Shown: one piece after another, positions 1 through 7,483 of the stretch
How the letters are laid out: each line of letters opens with the position of its first letter
Position numbering within the stretch: position 1 is the stretch's first letter
Assembly (NCBI RefSeq): GCF_009909195.1
Contig: NZ_JAAAMU010000035.1
Location: 1-33,904 of the forward strand
DNA from: Paenibacillus sacheonensis
GTDB lineage: Bacteria > Bacillota > Bacilli > Paenibacillales > Paenibacillaceae
DNA: 33,904 nucleotides
Reading direction: 5' to 3'
Position numbers and translations under genes: made by a program
The notes under the pieces: generated by a model
What the model was told of the DNA's origin: nothing
The model's database searches: none
The model's input: only the letters and a program-made list of their open reading frames with translations

Positions 1-48
1 GGCACGCCGCCAGCGTTCGTCCTGAGCCAGGATCAAACTCTCCATAAA
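1..48 (-). rRNA. rrs: 16S ribosomal RNA, 5' end (partial)
   Basis: The reverse complement carries the universal bacterial 16S start AGAGTTTGATCCTGGCTCAG followed by GACGAACGCTGGCGGCG. The mature 5' end is placed near position 48 by analogy with Bacillus (TTTATGGAGAG). The gene runs off the left edge of the window, so only about 48 bases are present. It is transcribed away from lysS, as in the lysS-rrn junction of Bacillus. Confidence 0.97.
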
Positions 49-65
49 AGTTGGATTGGTTTGCG

Positions 66-182
66 TTCAAAGCCAAAGCTTTGAATGCAGCATTCCAACA
101 GAAGGATGTGCTTGTTAGCTCATCGCTGACTTACATTTAATGACCTTTTGACAGGTCGCTCATTGTTCAGTTTTCAAGGAAC
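66..182 (-). promoter_or_regulatory. rrn leader: processing hairpin and conserved leader box
   Basis: Between the rrn promoters and 16S, the minus strand carries the box TTGAAAACTGAACA (about 163-177). This sequence is typical of Bacillales rrn leaders and 16S-23S spacers. A perfect 8-bp hairpin lies just upstream of mature 16S: 66-73 pairs with 78-85 around a four-base loop. A role in antitermination or pre-rRNA processing follows from the family; the structure itself is seen directly. Confidence 0.7.
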
Positions 183-225
183 AAATTCGTGTGTCGTTCG
201 CCCAATGTCTCAGCGGCGACTTGAT

Positions 226-335
226 TAATATATCACAGTTGCTTGTCTCATTGCAAGCTTTTTTTATTTTTCTTATTAAAAAACTGTGATACATTTCTTT
301 GCCTCAAAAGCGGCAAGGAGTAATATATCACAGTT
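226..335. repeat. 15-bp direct repeat in both rrn promoters plus inverted copy
   Basis: TAATATATCACAGTT occurs exactly at 226-240 and 321-335, covering the -10 and upstream bases of P2 and P1. A 10-base inverted copy, AACTGTGATA, lies at 282-291. In the P1 transcript, 291-282 can pair with 240-231. The repeat may simply reflect duplicated promoter sequence. Confidence 0.8.
227..256 (-). promoter_or_regulatory. rrn promoter P2 (sigma-A)
   Basis: On the minus strand a -35 TTGCAA (251-256) is followed by an 18-base spacer and a -10 TATATT (227-232), preceded by TGTGA. Transcription should start near 220 and run into 16S. The -10 region is an exact copy of that in P1, about 95 bases upstream. 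Confidence 0.7.
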
Positions 336-351
336 ATTATGGAAGGGTCAA
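322..351 (-). promoter_or_regulatory. rrn promoter P1 (sigma-A)
   Basis: On the minus strand a -35 TTGACC (346-351), an 18-base spacer and a -10 TATATT (322-327) are present. The expected start is near 315. Together with P2 this gives the tandem promoter arrangement usual for Bacillales rrn operons. Confidence 0.75.
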
Positions 352-396
352 GACATCTTCACAATTTCTTTTTATATCTTCGCAGGTCACCGTAAT

Positions 397-430
397 ATCA
401 AAAGGAACGCAGCACTTTCGGCTGCGTTCC
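397..430 (-). terminator. Rho-independent terminator of lysS
   Basis: A perfect 10-bp stem (430-421 GGAACGCAGC pairing with 413-404 GCTGCGTTCC) around a 7-base loop is followed on the minus strand by TTTTGATATT. It lies just after the lysS stop codon and separates lysS from the rrn promoters. Confidence 0.85.
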
Positions 431-439
431 CTACATCTA

Positions 440-1969
440 TTATTCGCCTGCGCGCTCACGCATGGCCGGGAATAACAGTACGTCCCTAATTGAAGGTGCA
501 TCCGTCAACAGCATCACCAAGCGATCGATCCCGATGCCGAGTCCGCCTGTAGGCGGCATGCCGTATTCCAGCGCGCGGATGAAGTCCTCGTCCATTTCGT
601 GCGCTTCATCGTTGCCTTGTTCCTTCTCGACCAGCTGCGACTCAAACCGCTGACGCTGGTCAATCGGATCATTCAGCTCCGTAAAGGCGTTCGCGTGCTC
701 ACGCGCGACGATGAACAGCTCGAAGCGGTCGGTAAACCGCGGATCAAGGTCGTTTTTCTTGGCGAGCGGCGAAATCGCGACAGGGTGGCCCGTTACGAAC
801 GTCGGTTGGATCAGCGTATGCTCAACGAATTCTTCGAAGAACGCATTAAGGATGTGACCAAAGGTCATATGCGGCTCGACCTTCACGTTGTGAGCCTTGG
901 CAAGCGCATGCGCTTCCTCGTCGGTCATTTGCTGGTTGAAGTCAACGCCGGTCGTTTCCTTCACGACGTCGACCATGGATACGCGGCGCCATTGCGGCGT
1001 CAGGTCGACCTCTTGACCTTGGTACGTAATCTTCGTGGTGCCCAGCACTTCTTGCGCGATGTGAGCAATCAGCGTTTCCGTGAGCGCCATAATATCTTTG
1101 TAGTCCGCATAAGCTTCATACAATTCAATCATCGTAAACTCCGGGTTATGACGCGTCGAGATGCCTTCGTTACGATACACGCGGCCGATCTCGTATACTT
1201 TCTCCATTCCCCCGACGATGAGACGTTTCAGATGAAGCTCGATGGCGATCCGCATGTAGAGCTGCATGTCCAGCGCATTATGATGCGTGATGAAGGGACG
1301 GGCAGCCGCTCCGCCCGCGATCGCGTGAAGCGTAGGCGTCTCGACTTCCAGATAGCCGCGCGAATCCAAGTAGCGACGCATCGATTGAATAATGCGCGAA
1401 CGTGAGATAAACGTTTGCTGTACGTCCGGATTCGTAATGAGATCGACATAGCGTTGACGGTAGCGAAGCTCGACGTCCTTCAGACCATGGAATTTATCAG
1501 GCAGCGGGAGAAGCGATTTGGACAGCACCTCGATTTCTTTCGCCTTAATGGACGTCTCGCCCGTGTTGGTCTTGAATACCGCGCCTCGAACGCCGATAAT
1601 ATCGCCGATATCCAGCAGTTCGAACGCCTGATACTGCGTTTCGGCGACGGAGTCTTTCCGTACGTAGATTTGAATCTTGCCGCTTAAATCCTGAATATGC
1701 GCGAAACTGGCCTTACCCATGCTGCGTTTCTGCATAATACGGCCCGCAATCGCCACTTCGACGCCTTGCGTCTCCAAATCTTCCTTGCTTACTTCGTCAT
1801 ACGTTTCGAGAATCTGCTTCGCGTGATGAGACCGTTCGAATTTGCCGCCGAAAGGATCAATCCCCAGACCGCGCAGTTCATCCAGTTTATCTCTTCTGAT
1901 CTGCAGAAGCTCGCTCAATTCTTGCTCTTGCGTACCCGTACCCGTACCCGTACCCGTTCCTTGCTCCAC
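440..1969 (-). CDS. lysS: Lysyl-tRNA synthetase, class II
   Basis: Charges tRNA-Lys with lysine in the cytosol. The 509-residue protein has an N-terminal OB-fold anticodon-binding domain (about 60-170; VAIAGRIMQKRSMGKASFA) and a class II catalytic core. Motif 2 appears as VYRNEGISTRHNPEFTMIEL and motif 3 as GGLGIGIDRLVMLLT, with the C-terminal SIRDVLLFP typical of LysS. The start is GTG at 1969, preceded by AAGGAG ten bases upstream; an ATG five bases earlier is out of frame. The N-terminus contains an unusual Thr-Gly run encoded by a perfect hexanucleotide repeat. It follows greA on the same strand, behind the greA terminator, and has its own terminator; no strong lysS promoter is evident. 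The identification is secure. Confidence 0.98.
   Translation of the reverse strand: MEQGTGTGTGTGTQEQELSELLQIRRDKLDELRGLGIDPFGGKFERSHHAKQILETYDEVSKEDLETQGVEVAIAGRIMQKRSMGKASFAHIQDLSGKIQIYVRKDSVAETQYQAFELLDIGDIIGVRGAVFKTNTGETSIKAKEIEVLSKSLLPLPDKFHGLKDVELRYRQRYVDLITNPDVQQTFISRSRIIQSMRRYLDSRGYLEVETPTLHAIAGGAAARPFITHHNALDMQLYMRIAIELHLKRLIVGGMEKVYEIGRVYRNEGISTRHNPEFTMIELYEAYADYKDIMALTETLIAHIAQEVLGTTKITYQGQEVDLTPQWRRVSMVDVVKETTGVDFNQQMTDEEAHALAKAHNVKVEPHMTFGHILNAFFEEFVEHTLIQPTFVTGHPVAISPLAKKNDLDPRFTDRFELFIVAREHANAFTELNDPIDQRQRFESQLVEKEQGNDEAHEMDEDFIRALEYGMPPTGGLGIGIDRLVMLLTDAPSIRDVLLFPAMRERAGE
1932..1955 (-). repeat. Hexanucleotide repeat (4 units) in lysS N-terminus
   Basis: Four perfect tandem GTACCC units on the plus strand (ACGGGT in the gene) encode alternating Thr-Gly at residues 5-13. 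A gain or loss of units keeps the reading frame, so only the length of the extreme N-terminus would change. Confidence 0.9.
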
Positions 1970-2058
1970 CGCATTTCATCTCCTTATCGTTCCAGCAGGC
2001 CGTCCGAAAACCGCCCGCTGCTTAGTCCCTGTTATAACCAAAACTACTCCTCTATGTT

Positions 2059-2086
2059 GAAAAAAGCTTCCACAAGGAAGCTTTTT
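2059..2086 (-). terminator. Rho-independent terminator of greA
   Basis: An 11-bp perfect stem (2061-2071 with 2076-2086; AAAAAGCTTCC) with a 4-base loop ends in TTTTTTC on the minus strand. It lies directly after greA and before lysS. Confidence 0.85.
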
Positions 2087-2103
2087 CGAAAGGCATGCCT
2101 GTT

Positions 2104-2580
2104 TTATTTCTTGATATCGACGATTTTATATTGAATAATGCCGGCAGGCACGCTAACTTCCACGGTAGTGCCTTTGCTCTTGCCGAGAATCGCTTTTCCA
2201 ACCGGGCTTTCATTCGAAATCTTATTCTTAAGCGGATCCGATTCCGCCGTGCCTACGATCGCATATTCCATCGTATCGCCGTATTCAAGGTCTTCCACCG
2301 TCACGATCGAGCCGATGCTGACCGTATCGATGTCAATATCGTCATTATTGATGATGCGCGCATTGCGGAGCATCTTCTCCAGCGTAATAATACGGCCTTC
2401 GATAAACGCCTGCTCGTTCTTCGCATCCTCATATTCCGAGTTCTCGCTGATATCGCCATAGCCGATTGCCACTTTGATCCGTTCGGCAACTTCGCGCCTC
2501 TTGACGGATTTCAGGTTCTCCAGTTCGTCTTCAAGCTTATTTAGACCGTCTTGTGTAAGAATAATCTCTTTATCGCTCAT
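2104..2580 (-). CDS. greA: Transcription elongation factor GreA
   Basis: Rescues backtracked RNA polymerase by stimulating transcript cleavage. The 158-residue length is typical. The N-terminal coiled coil (about 1-75) contains the GreA signature GYGDISENSEYEDAKNEQAF, with the acidic tip residues at D-SENSEYEDA. The C-terminal FKBP-like domain includes IVGTAESDPLKNKISNESPVGKAILGK. The start ATG at 2580 has AGGAGA nine bases upstream. It is a single-gene unit: a consensus promoter lies about 140 bases upstream and a terminator follows. In B. subtilis greA sits elsewhere, so its place between dusB and lysS is a lineage difference. Confidence 0.97.
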   Translation of the reverse strand: MSDKEIILTQDGLNKLEDELENLKSVKRREVAERIKVAIGYGDISENSEYEDAKNEQAFIEGRIITLEKMLRNARIINNDDIDIDTVSIGSIVTVEDLEYGDTMEYAIVGTAESDPLKNKISNESPVGKAILGKSKGTTVEVSVPAGIIQYKIVDIKK

Positions 2581-2728
2581 GTGACCATTTCTCCTGTCGT
2601 GTGGCTTTTATTCATACCGTGTATGAGCTCACTGTTACTTAAATATATTACGCTTCATGCCCTTGATGACACCGCGCAGTAAGCAGTTCGACATTCCCAA
2701 ACCCAGGCAGACGGTTTGTTATTGGAAG

Positions 2729-2757
2729 ATTATATTGCAACTTTATCTATATGTCAA
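2729..2757 (-). promoter_or_regulatory. Consensus sigma-A promoter of greA
   Basis: The minus strand has a perfect -35 TTGACA (2752-2757), a 17-base spacer and a perfect -10 TATAAT (2729-2734). Transcription should start near 2722, leaving an untranslated leader of about 140 bases before greA. The leader holds a short inverted repeat, CATAC-ACG-GTATG, near 2615-2627. Confidence 0.85.
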
Positions 2758-2798
2758 CGAAAGCCAATTCAATATGTAATCGCTTTACTTCCTGAAAC

Positions 2799-2821
2799 GC
2801 AAAGGAGCCGTTCGGGCTCCT
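2799..2821 (-). terminator. Probable terminator after dusB
   Basis: A 7-bp stem AGGAGCC (2803-2809) pairs with GGCTCCT (2815-2821). On the minus strand it is followed by TTTGCGTTT, a weak U tract. Its position just after the dusB stop and ahead of the greA promoter supports a terminator. Confidence 0.5.
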
Positions 2822-2834
2822 GTGCATTCCGTTA

Positions 2835-3869
2835 TTAGTAAGCGACAGCTTCTCGGATGGAGATAACCGCGGCCACGGGGGCTTCGCTTATCTCGCCTAA
2901 GGAATCGACAAATTGCCCCAAAATGCTTACCATCTTATCGCGGGTCGTTTCCTCCATGATGACATCCTTCACGCGGGCGCCTCCTGGAATGCCTTTCAGG
3001 TACCAGGCCAAATGCTTCCGCATCTCGCGAACGGCCGTGAATTCACCCTTGAGATTCACGAGCCGGTCCATATGAAGAATCGCCACGTCCATCTTCTCGC
3101 GCGGAGTGGGATCGTTCAGCAACTCGCCCGTCGTCAGATAATGAATCGTGCGGTACAGCATCCATGGATTGCCGAGTGCGCCGCGCCCGATCATGACGCC
3201 GTCGCAGCCGGTATGATCCAGAATCTTGCGCGCGTCCTCCGGCGTAAATACATCCCCGTTGCCAATAACGGGAATCGATACCGCCTGCTTAACCTCTCTT
3301 ATAATATCCCAATTGGCCGTACCCGTATACAATTGCTCCCTTGTACGCCCATGTACGCTGACGGCTTTGCCGCCCGCGCGCTCGACGGCCCGGGCATTCT
3401 CGACCGCATAGATATGATCGCTGTCCCAGCCGATGCGCATCTTGACGGTAACGGGCTTCTCGACTGCCTCGACAACAGCCGACACCATTTCATAAATTTT
3501 ATTCGGATCGAGCAGCCATCTGGCACCCGCATCGCATTTTGTTACTTTCGGCACAGGGCAGCCCATGTTGATGTCGATAATATCGGCATTCGTTTGTTTA
3601 TCGACGATTTTCGCCGCTTCTACGAGCGATTCCCGGTCACCGCCGAAAATTTGCAGGCTGAGCGGCTTCTCGCGATCGTCGACGTACAGCATCTCCATGG
3701 TGCGCTTGTTGCCGTGCAGAATGGCTTTATCGCTGACCATCTCGGCGCAGACCAGGCCTGTGCCGAATTCCTTGGCTATCAGTCGAAATGCCGGGTTGCA
3801 CACGCCCGCCATCGGCGCCAGCACGACTTTATTTTTCATCTCGATGTTTCCGATTTTGAGCATGGACAT
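2835..3869 (-). CDS. dusB: tRNA-dihydrouridine synthase B
   Basis: FMN-dependent reduction of uridine to dihydrouridine in tRNA D-loops. The 344-residue protein opens with the Dus barrel start KVVLAPMAGVCNPAFRLIAKEFG. It carries the active-site motif DINMGCPVPKV, whose Cys acts as general acid in the family, then VTVKMRIGWD, VHGRTREQLYTG, PVIGNGDV and DGVMIGRGALGNPW for flavin phosphate binding. A C-terminal helical domain follows. The ATG at 3869 has AAGGGAG six to seven bases upstream. It lies downstream of the small XRE gene and probably ends the pab-fol operon, the same place as yacF in B. subtilis. Confidence 0.95.
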   Translation of the reverse strand: MSMLKIGNIEMKNKVVLAPMAGVCNPAFRLIAKEFGTGLVCAEMVSDKAILHGNKRTMEMLYVDDREKPLSLQIFGGDRESLVEAAKIVDKQTNADIIDINMGCPVPKVTKCDAGARWLLDPNKIYEMVSAVVEAVEKPVTVKMRIGWDSDHIYAVENARAVERAGGKAVSVHGRTREQLYTGTANWDIIREVKQAVSIPVIGNGDVFTPEDARKILDHTGCDGVMIGRGALGNPWMLYRTIHYLTTGELLNDPTPREKMDVAILHMDRLVNLKGEFTAVREMRKHLAWYLKGIPGGARVKDVIMEETTRDKMVSILGQFVDSLGEISEAPVAAVISIREAVAY

Positions 3870-3929
3870 CCGGTCTCCCTTCTGACTCGCAAAGGATATT
3901 GATCATTCAGTGTGACGATAGGGCAAATT

Positions 3930-4136
3930 CTATGATTCAGCGGTTAAGTCGGCGTAGCTGACTCCGAGCGCATCCGATATTCGCTCCAGCAGCTTGGGAT
4001 CCGGCTTGCGCGTTCCCCGCTCGAGCGAGCCTAGAACCGCAACGGATATTTCCAGCTTGGCAGCCAGTTCCTGCTGCGTGTACCCTTTCAGCTTTCGGAA
4101 TGCGCGGACGCGCCCTGCCAATTGATCGTATTCCAT
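3930..4136 (-). CDS. Small XRE-family helix-turn-helix protein (YazB-like)
   Basis: A 68-residue protein that is almost entirely one Cro/C1-type HTH domain (residues 7-62). The helix-turn-helix signature TQQELAAKLEISVAVLGSLERGTRKPD is followed by LLERISDALGVSYADL. No effector or oligomerisation domain follows. The ATG at 4136 lies inside the 3' end of folK in another frame (49-base overlap) and has GGGGAAGGA upstream, so it is probably coupled to folK. B. subtilis has a gene of the same type (yazB) in the same position. The DNA target is unknown; local regulation of the folate operon is a guess from position only. Confidence 0.88.
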   Translation of the reverse strand: MEYDQLAGRVRAFRKLKGYTQQELAAKLEISVAVLGSLERGTRKPDPKLLERISDALGVSYADLTAES

Positions 4137-4663
4137 AGCGCGATTCCTTCCCCTCTGTCCTGCAACGCTCGCTGCGCGATATCGGTTGCTTGCTTGTACA
4201 GCGGATGCATGGCTTCCAGCACATCGGCAAGCGGAACGAGCACGAATGCCCGCTCCATCATTCGCGGATGCGGCAAAGTCAGCTCTTCCCCCGACAGCTC
4301 GACGGCTTCGTAAAGCAGCAAATCCAAATCGATCGTTCGCGGTCCCCAGCGGATATCTCTCGTGCGGCCAAGCCGCCCCTCCATTTCCAGCATGGCATGA
4401 AGCAGCTGAAGCGGCGCAAGCGAGGTGCCGAGGGCGGCAGCCATATTGAGAAAAGCCGGCTGATCGGTGTAACCGACCGGTTCGGTTTCATACACGGACG
4501 ATACGCGAAGAACCTGAATATCGGGATGCCGGTCCAACAAGCTCAGCGCATCCTGCAGAAGTCCTGCCCGATCCCCGACGTTGGAACCCAGCGCAATGTA
4601 AGCCACTCGGTAAGCTTCCTTCAGCCGTTCATTAATTGGCGGGTTGTTGTCTTCCATGGTCAT
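4088..4663 (-). CDS. folK: HPPK, 6-hydroxymethyl-7,8-dihydropterin pyrophosphokinase
   Basis: Transfers pyrophosphate from ATP to hydroxymethyl-dihydropterin, the step before DHPS in folate synthesis. The 191-residue protein shows the HPPK signatures VAYIALGSNVGDR near the N-terminus, SSVYETEPVGYTDQPAFLNM, the ATP/Mg site RWGPRTIDLDLLLY and LPHPRMMERAFVLVPL. The ATG at 4663 is inside folB (32-base overlap), and its ribosome-binding site is weak; a second ATG two codons later is an alternative. The overlaps with folB and the XRE gene point to translational coupling. Confidence 0.96.
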   Translation of the reverse strand: MTMEDNNPPINERLKEAYRVAYIALGSNVGDRAGLLQDALSLLDRHPDIQVLRVSSVYETEPVGYTDQPAFLNMAAALGTSLAPLQLLHAMLEMEGRLGRTRDIRWGPRTIDLDLLLYEAVELSGEELTLPHPRMMERAFVLVPLADVLEAMHPLYKQATDIAQRALQDRGEGIALWNTINWQGASAHSES

Positions 4664-5027
4664 CCCGCTTTCTGCATAGTTCCACCGTTACCCCGTCGAA
4701 ATAAATTTCGAATGGCGGATGCGGCTTCGTTACGGATACCGTCACTTCATTTACACTAGTATAAGCGTCGAGCACGGCCGATGCAATGTGACCGGCTAAA
4801 GCCTCGATCAGTTTGAACGGCGGACCTTCCACGATCGTCTTCACGAAAGCGTGAACTTCGGCATAATTAATCGTCGCCTCTAGATTGTCCGTGGCCGCCG
4901 CCTCCGATAAATCCATTTGAAGCGAGAGATCCACGAAAAACTGCTGACCCAGCTTATTCTCTTCGGGAAAAACGCCGTGATAGCCAAAAAAACGCATTCC
5001 TCGCAATGTCATTTTATCCATAGTCAT
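4632..5027 (-). CDS. folB: Dihydroneopterin aldolase
   Basis: Converts dihydroneopterin to 6-hydroxymethyl-dihydropterin and glycolaldehyde. The 131-residue protein contains the family markers MRFFGYHGVFPEENKLGQ, TINYAEVHAFVK, LIEALAGHIA (with the catalytic-region Glu) and VSVTKPHPP. A longer frame could begin with TTG at 5054, but the sequence it would translate (GGGAAAGGGAAGGGG) is the ribosome-binding site itself. The ATG at 5027, nine bases after AAGGGG, is therefore chosen. The 3' end overlaps folK by 32 bases. It follows folP after about 80 non-coding bases in the same operon. Confidence 0.95.
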   Translation of the reverse strand: MTMDKMTLRGMRFFGYHGVFPEENKLGQQFFVDLSLQMDLSEAAATDNLEATINYAEVHAFVKTIVEGPPFKLIEALAGHIASAVLDAYTSVNEVTVSVTKPHPPFEIYFDGVTVELCRKRDDHGRQQPAN

Positions 5028-5109
5028 GATTTCATTCCCCTTCCCTTTCCCCAAGCTGTACTGCCGCTCCCGCTCGCTTTAGCTTACAATAACCGCGCGG
5101 CGCGATTCT

Positions 5110-6036
5110 TTAACGCGGATAGACGATGGCATCCGTCATCATGGCCGCTTCACGGTTGCTGCGTACGTCATGCACGCGCACGATCTGACAGCCCTGAGCG
5201 ATGCCAAGAACCGTCGTGGCGGCCGTACCGAAGGCTATCTCGTCCGTACCCAATCCCAGCGTTTCGCGAATGAATTTCTTGCGGGACGTACCGAGCAGCA
5301 CGGGGTAGCCTTCTCCGGTCAACCGGTGCAGCTGGTTCATCAGCGCAAGGTTATCCTCGTGCGTTTTGGCGAAGCCAATGCCAGGGTCCAGCCAAATACA
5401 ATCGTCCGCGACGCCGGCTGCTCGCGCAAGCGCAGCGCTTTCCCGAAGATCGGCCAGGACATCTGCCGCGAGATCCGCATAGTCGCGATTATGCCGATTG
5501 TGGCTGATAATGACGGGGCATCGAAAGTCGGCCGCTACCCGCGCCATACCCGGGTCGCCTTTCAATCCCCAAATATCATTGATAATGTGGGCGCCAGCCT
5601 CCAGTGCCTGCTTGGCCGTTTCCGCCTTGTACGTATCAATAGACAGGGCCATTGCCGGGAGAGCCTCCCGAATGGCGCGTATGACCGGGAGGACGCGCTT
5701 CAGCTCCTCTTCCAAAGGAACGGCTGCGAAACCGGGACGCGTAGACTCGCCCCCGATATCAATAATATCCGCGCCCTCCGCAGCCAACCGACGCGCCTGT
5801 CGGACTGCGGTATCGACGTCCATATAGCGTCCTCCATCGGAAAAGGAATCCGGCGTCGTATTCAAGATGCCCATGATGCACGTACGCTGCCCCAGCTCCA
5901 GCTTGGCTCCGCCCGGGAATTCATAGCTGCGTTTGTAGGGCCACTTATTAAGCTTAAGCCGCTGGTTCTGTTGTAGATCGGCCTGTTGAACCTGATGAGT
6001 CCGTTGAAGACGAGTCTGCAAGTGATGAGAATTCAT
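5110..6036 (-). CDS. folP: Dihydropteroate synthase
   Basis: Condenses p-aminobenzoate with hydroxymethyl-dihydropterin pyrophosphate; this is the sulfonamide target. The 308-residue protein has a 45-residue Gln-rich N-terminal extension, then the TIM barrel. Visible motifs are IMGILNTTPDSFSDGGR, GADIIDIGGESTRPG, LSIDTYKAETAKQAL, INDIWG, PVIISHN, WLDPGIGFAKTHEDN, PVLLGTSRKKFI and the C-terminal VRVHDVRSN. The start ATG at 6036 overlaps the pabC stop (ATGA), indicating coupling. The Gln-rich leader (HLQTRLQRTHQVQQADLQQNQ) is longer than in many homologues; an internal start is possible but no better site stands out. Confidence 0.96.
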   Translation of the reverse strand: MNSHHLQTRLQRTHQVQQADLQQNQRLKLNKWPYKRSYEFPGGAKLELGQRTCIMGILNTTPDSFSDGGRYMDVDTAVRQARRLAAEGADIIDIGGESTRPGFAAVPLEEELKRVLPVIRAIREALPAMALSIDTYKAETAKQALEAGAHIINDIWGLKGDPGMARVAADFRCPVIISHNRHNRDYADLAADVLADLRESAALARAAGVADDCIWLDPGIGFAKTHEDNLALMNQLHRLTGEGYPVLLGTSRKKFIRETLGLGTDEIAFGTAATTVLGIAQGCQIVRVHDVRSNREAAMMTDAIVYPR

Positions 6037-6905
6037 AGCCCGGTATCCTTCCTGTATAGGGCCAGCAGCCTAGATGTCATCGGTCCCGCTTGACCGCCGC
6101 CCACTGTATACGTGCGTCCTTCCGTATTTCTTAACGTTGTAACGGGCACAAGCTCCTGCACGGAATTGGTGACCCACGCTTCATCCGCCATGGTAAGCTC
6201 GTCCCACGGATAAAAACCTTCCTCAACGGCGATTCCTTCTTGGGCAGCAAGCTCAAGTACCCGAGCCCGCGTTACGCCCGGCAGAATGCCTGTCGCGATC
6301 GATGGCGTGAACAGCTTGCCCGCGCGAGCCCAGAACAGATTGCTGACGATGCCTTCGGACAGCCAGCCTTCCCGTGTAAGCATAAGACCTTCGGCGCCCT
6401 GCGATGCCTCTACTGCGGTTAATTCCCGCTTTGCCAAAATATTATTCATATAATGCAGCGATTTTAGCCGAATCTCGCCCTCGGGCGTATTGCGTCTTGT
6501 CGAGAGCAGCACCAACTCGCGGCCGTCCGTGTACAGCTTCGGATCGAATGCCATCAGCGGCTTCACGAGCAGCAGCGCATTAGGATGCTCGTATTCGCTG
6601 GAAGGAAGCCCGACAATGCCCTCACCTGCCGTGATGGTCAGCCGGACGTAGGCTTCCGTCAGCTCGTTCGCGGCCATCAGCTCCCGAAGCCAGACGCGAA
6701 TGTGCTGCTCGTCCGGCTCATAGCATATGCCGATCGACCTGCAGCCCTCAGTCAAACGCCGCAAATGACGTTCCAGCAGATATGGCTGGCCGCCGTAGGT
6801 CCGGAATGTCTCGAACAACCCCATTCCATATAAAAAACCGTGATCGTAGACCGAGATCACGGCTTCCTCCTGACGTTTGATGCTGCCATTCCATCCGACG
6901 CTCAT
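6033..6905 (-). CDS. pabC: 4-amino-4-deoxychorismate lyase (class IV PLP enzyme)
   Basis: Releases pyruvate from aminodeoxychorismate to give p-aminobenzoate. The 290-residue protein belongs to the branched-chain aminotransferase-like fold IV family. It shows VYDHGFLYGMGLFETFRTYGG at the N-terminus, the PLP-lysine region IRLKSLHYMNNILAKREL, the phosphate-binding stretch LSEGIVSNLFWARAGKLFTPS, and ILPGVTRARVLELA. Family members include D-amino-acid transaminases, but the location between pabA and folP supports the lyase. ATGA overlaps at both ends (with pabA and folP) suggest tight translational coupling. Confidence 0.94.
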   Translation of the reverse strand: MSVGWNGSIKRQEEAVISVYDHGFLYGMGLFETFRTYGGQPYLLERHLRRLTEGCRSIGICYEPDEQHIRVWLRELMAANELTEAYVRLTITAGEGIVGLPSSEYEHPNALLLVKPLMAFDPKLYTDGRELVLLSTRRNTPEGEIRLKSLHYMNNILAKRELTAVEASQGAEGLMLTREGWLSEGIVSNLFWARAGKLFTPSIATGILPGVTRARVLELAAQEGIAVEEGFYPWDELTMADEAWVTNSVQELVPVTTLRNTEGRTYTVGGGQAGPMTSRLLALYRKDTGL

Positions 6906-7483
6906 CGCGCCGCGCCCGCCCGCGTGCGGAGGAAATTACGGAGCAGCGTCAGGCCGTTCTCGGTAATGATGGATTCCGGGTGAAACTGCACCCCTTCGAT
7001 GGCGTATTCCTTGTGGCGAAGTCCCATGATTTCTCCTTCGCTCGTCTCCGCGCTGATCTCCAGGCAGTCCGGCAGCGTCTCGCGCTTCACGATCAGCGAG
7101 TGGTATCTCGTCGCCGTGTACGGCGAAGGAATGCCCGAGAAGATCGTACGGCCGTCGTGATAAATCTGCGAGGTCTTGCCATGCATCAGCTTCTCCGCGC
7201 GCACGACATCGCCGCCGAAAGATTGTCCGATCGCTTGGTGTCCCAGGCAGACGCCGAAGATCGGGATCACGCCTTTGAACCGGTCGATCAGCGCCAAGCT
7301 TATGCCCGCCTCATTGGGACTGCACGGTCCAGGCGAAATCAGGATATGGTCGGGAGCCAGCTCTGCAATGCCTGCCAGATCGATCTCGTCATTGCGTTTG
7401 ACGACGATATCCTCGCCGAGCTCTCCCAAGTATTGCACCAGGTTATACGTAAACGAGTCATAATTATCAATTACCAAAATCAT
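6902..7483 (-). CDS. pabA: Aminodeoxychorismate/anthranilate synthase glutaminase subunit
   Basis: Class I glutamine amidotransferase that supplies ammonia to PabB. The 193-residue protein has the oxyanion motif SPGPCSPNEAG (about 50-60), the nucleophile Cys79 in FGVCLGHQAIGQSFGG, and the His168/Glu170 pair in GVQFHPES. In Bacillus the homologous subunit also serves tryptophan synthesis (amphibolic TrpG); whether that holds here cannot be seen. Its start overlaps the end of pabB by 17 bases. Confidence 0.95.
   Translation of the reverse strand: MILVIDNYDSFTYNLVQYLGELGEDIVVKRNDEIDLAGIAELAPDHILISPGPCSPNEAGISLALIDRFKGVIPIFGVCLGHQAIGQSFGGDVVRAEKLMHGKTSQIYHDGRTIFSGIPSPYTATRYHSLIVKRETLPDCLEISAETSEGEIMGLRHKEYAIEGVQFHPESIITENGLTLLRNFLRTRAGAAR

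Noticed and set aside
1970..2058. T-box or lysine riboswitch upstream of lysS
   Set aside because: The greA-lysS gap is under 90 bases once the greA terminator is excluded, too short for either element, and no T-box sequence is seen.
2913..3902. Plus-strand open frame (329 codons) antisense to dusB
   Set aside because: Mirror of dusB codon usage; the translated protein has no family signature.
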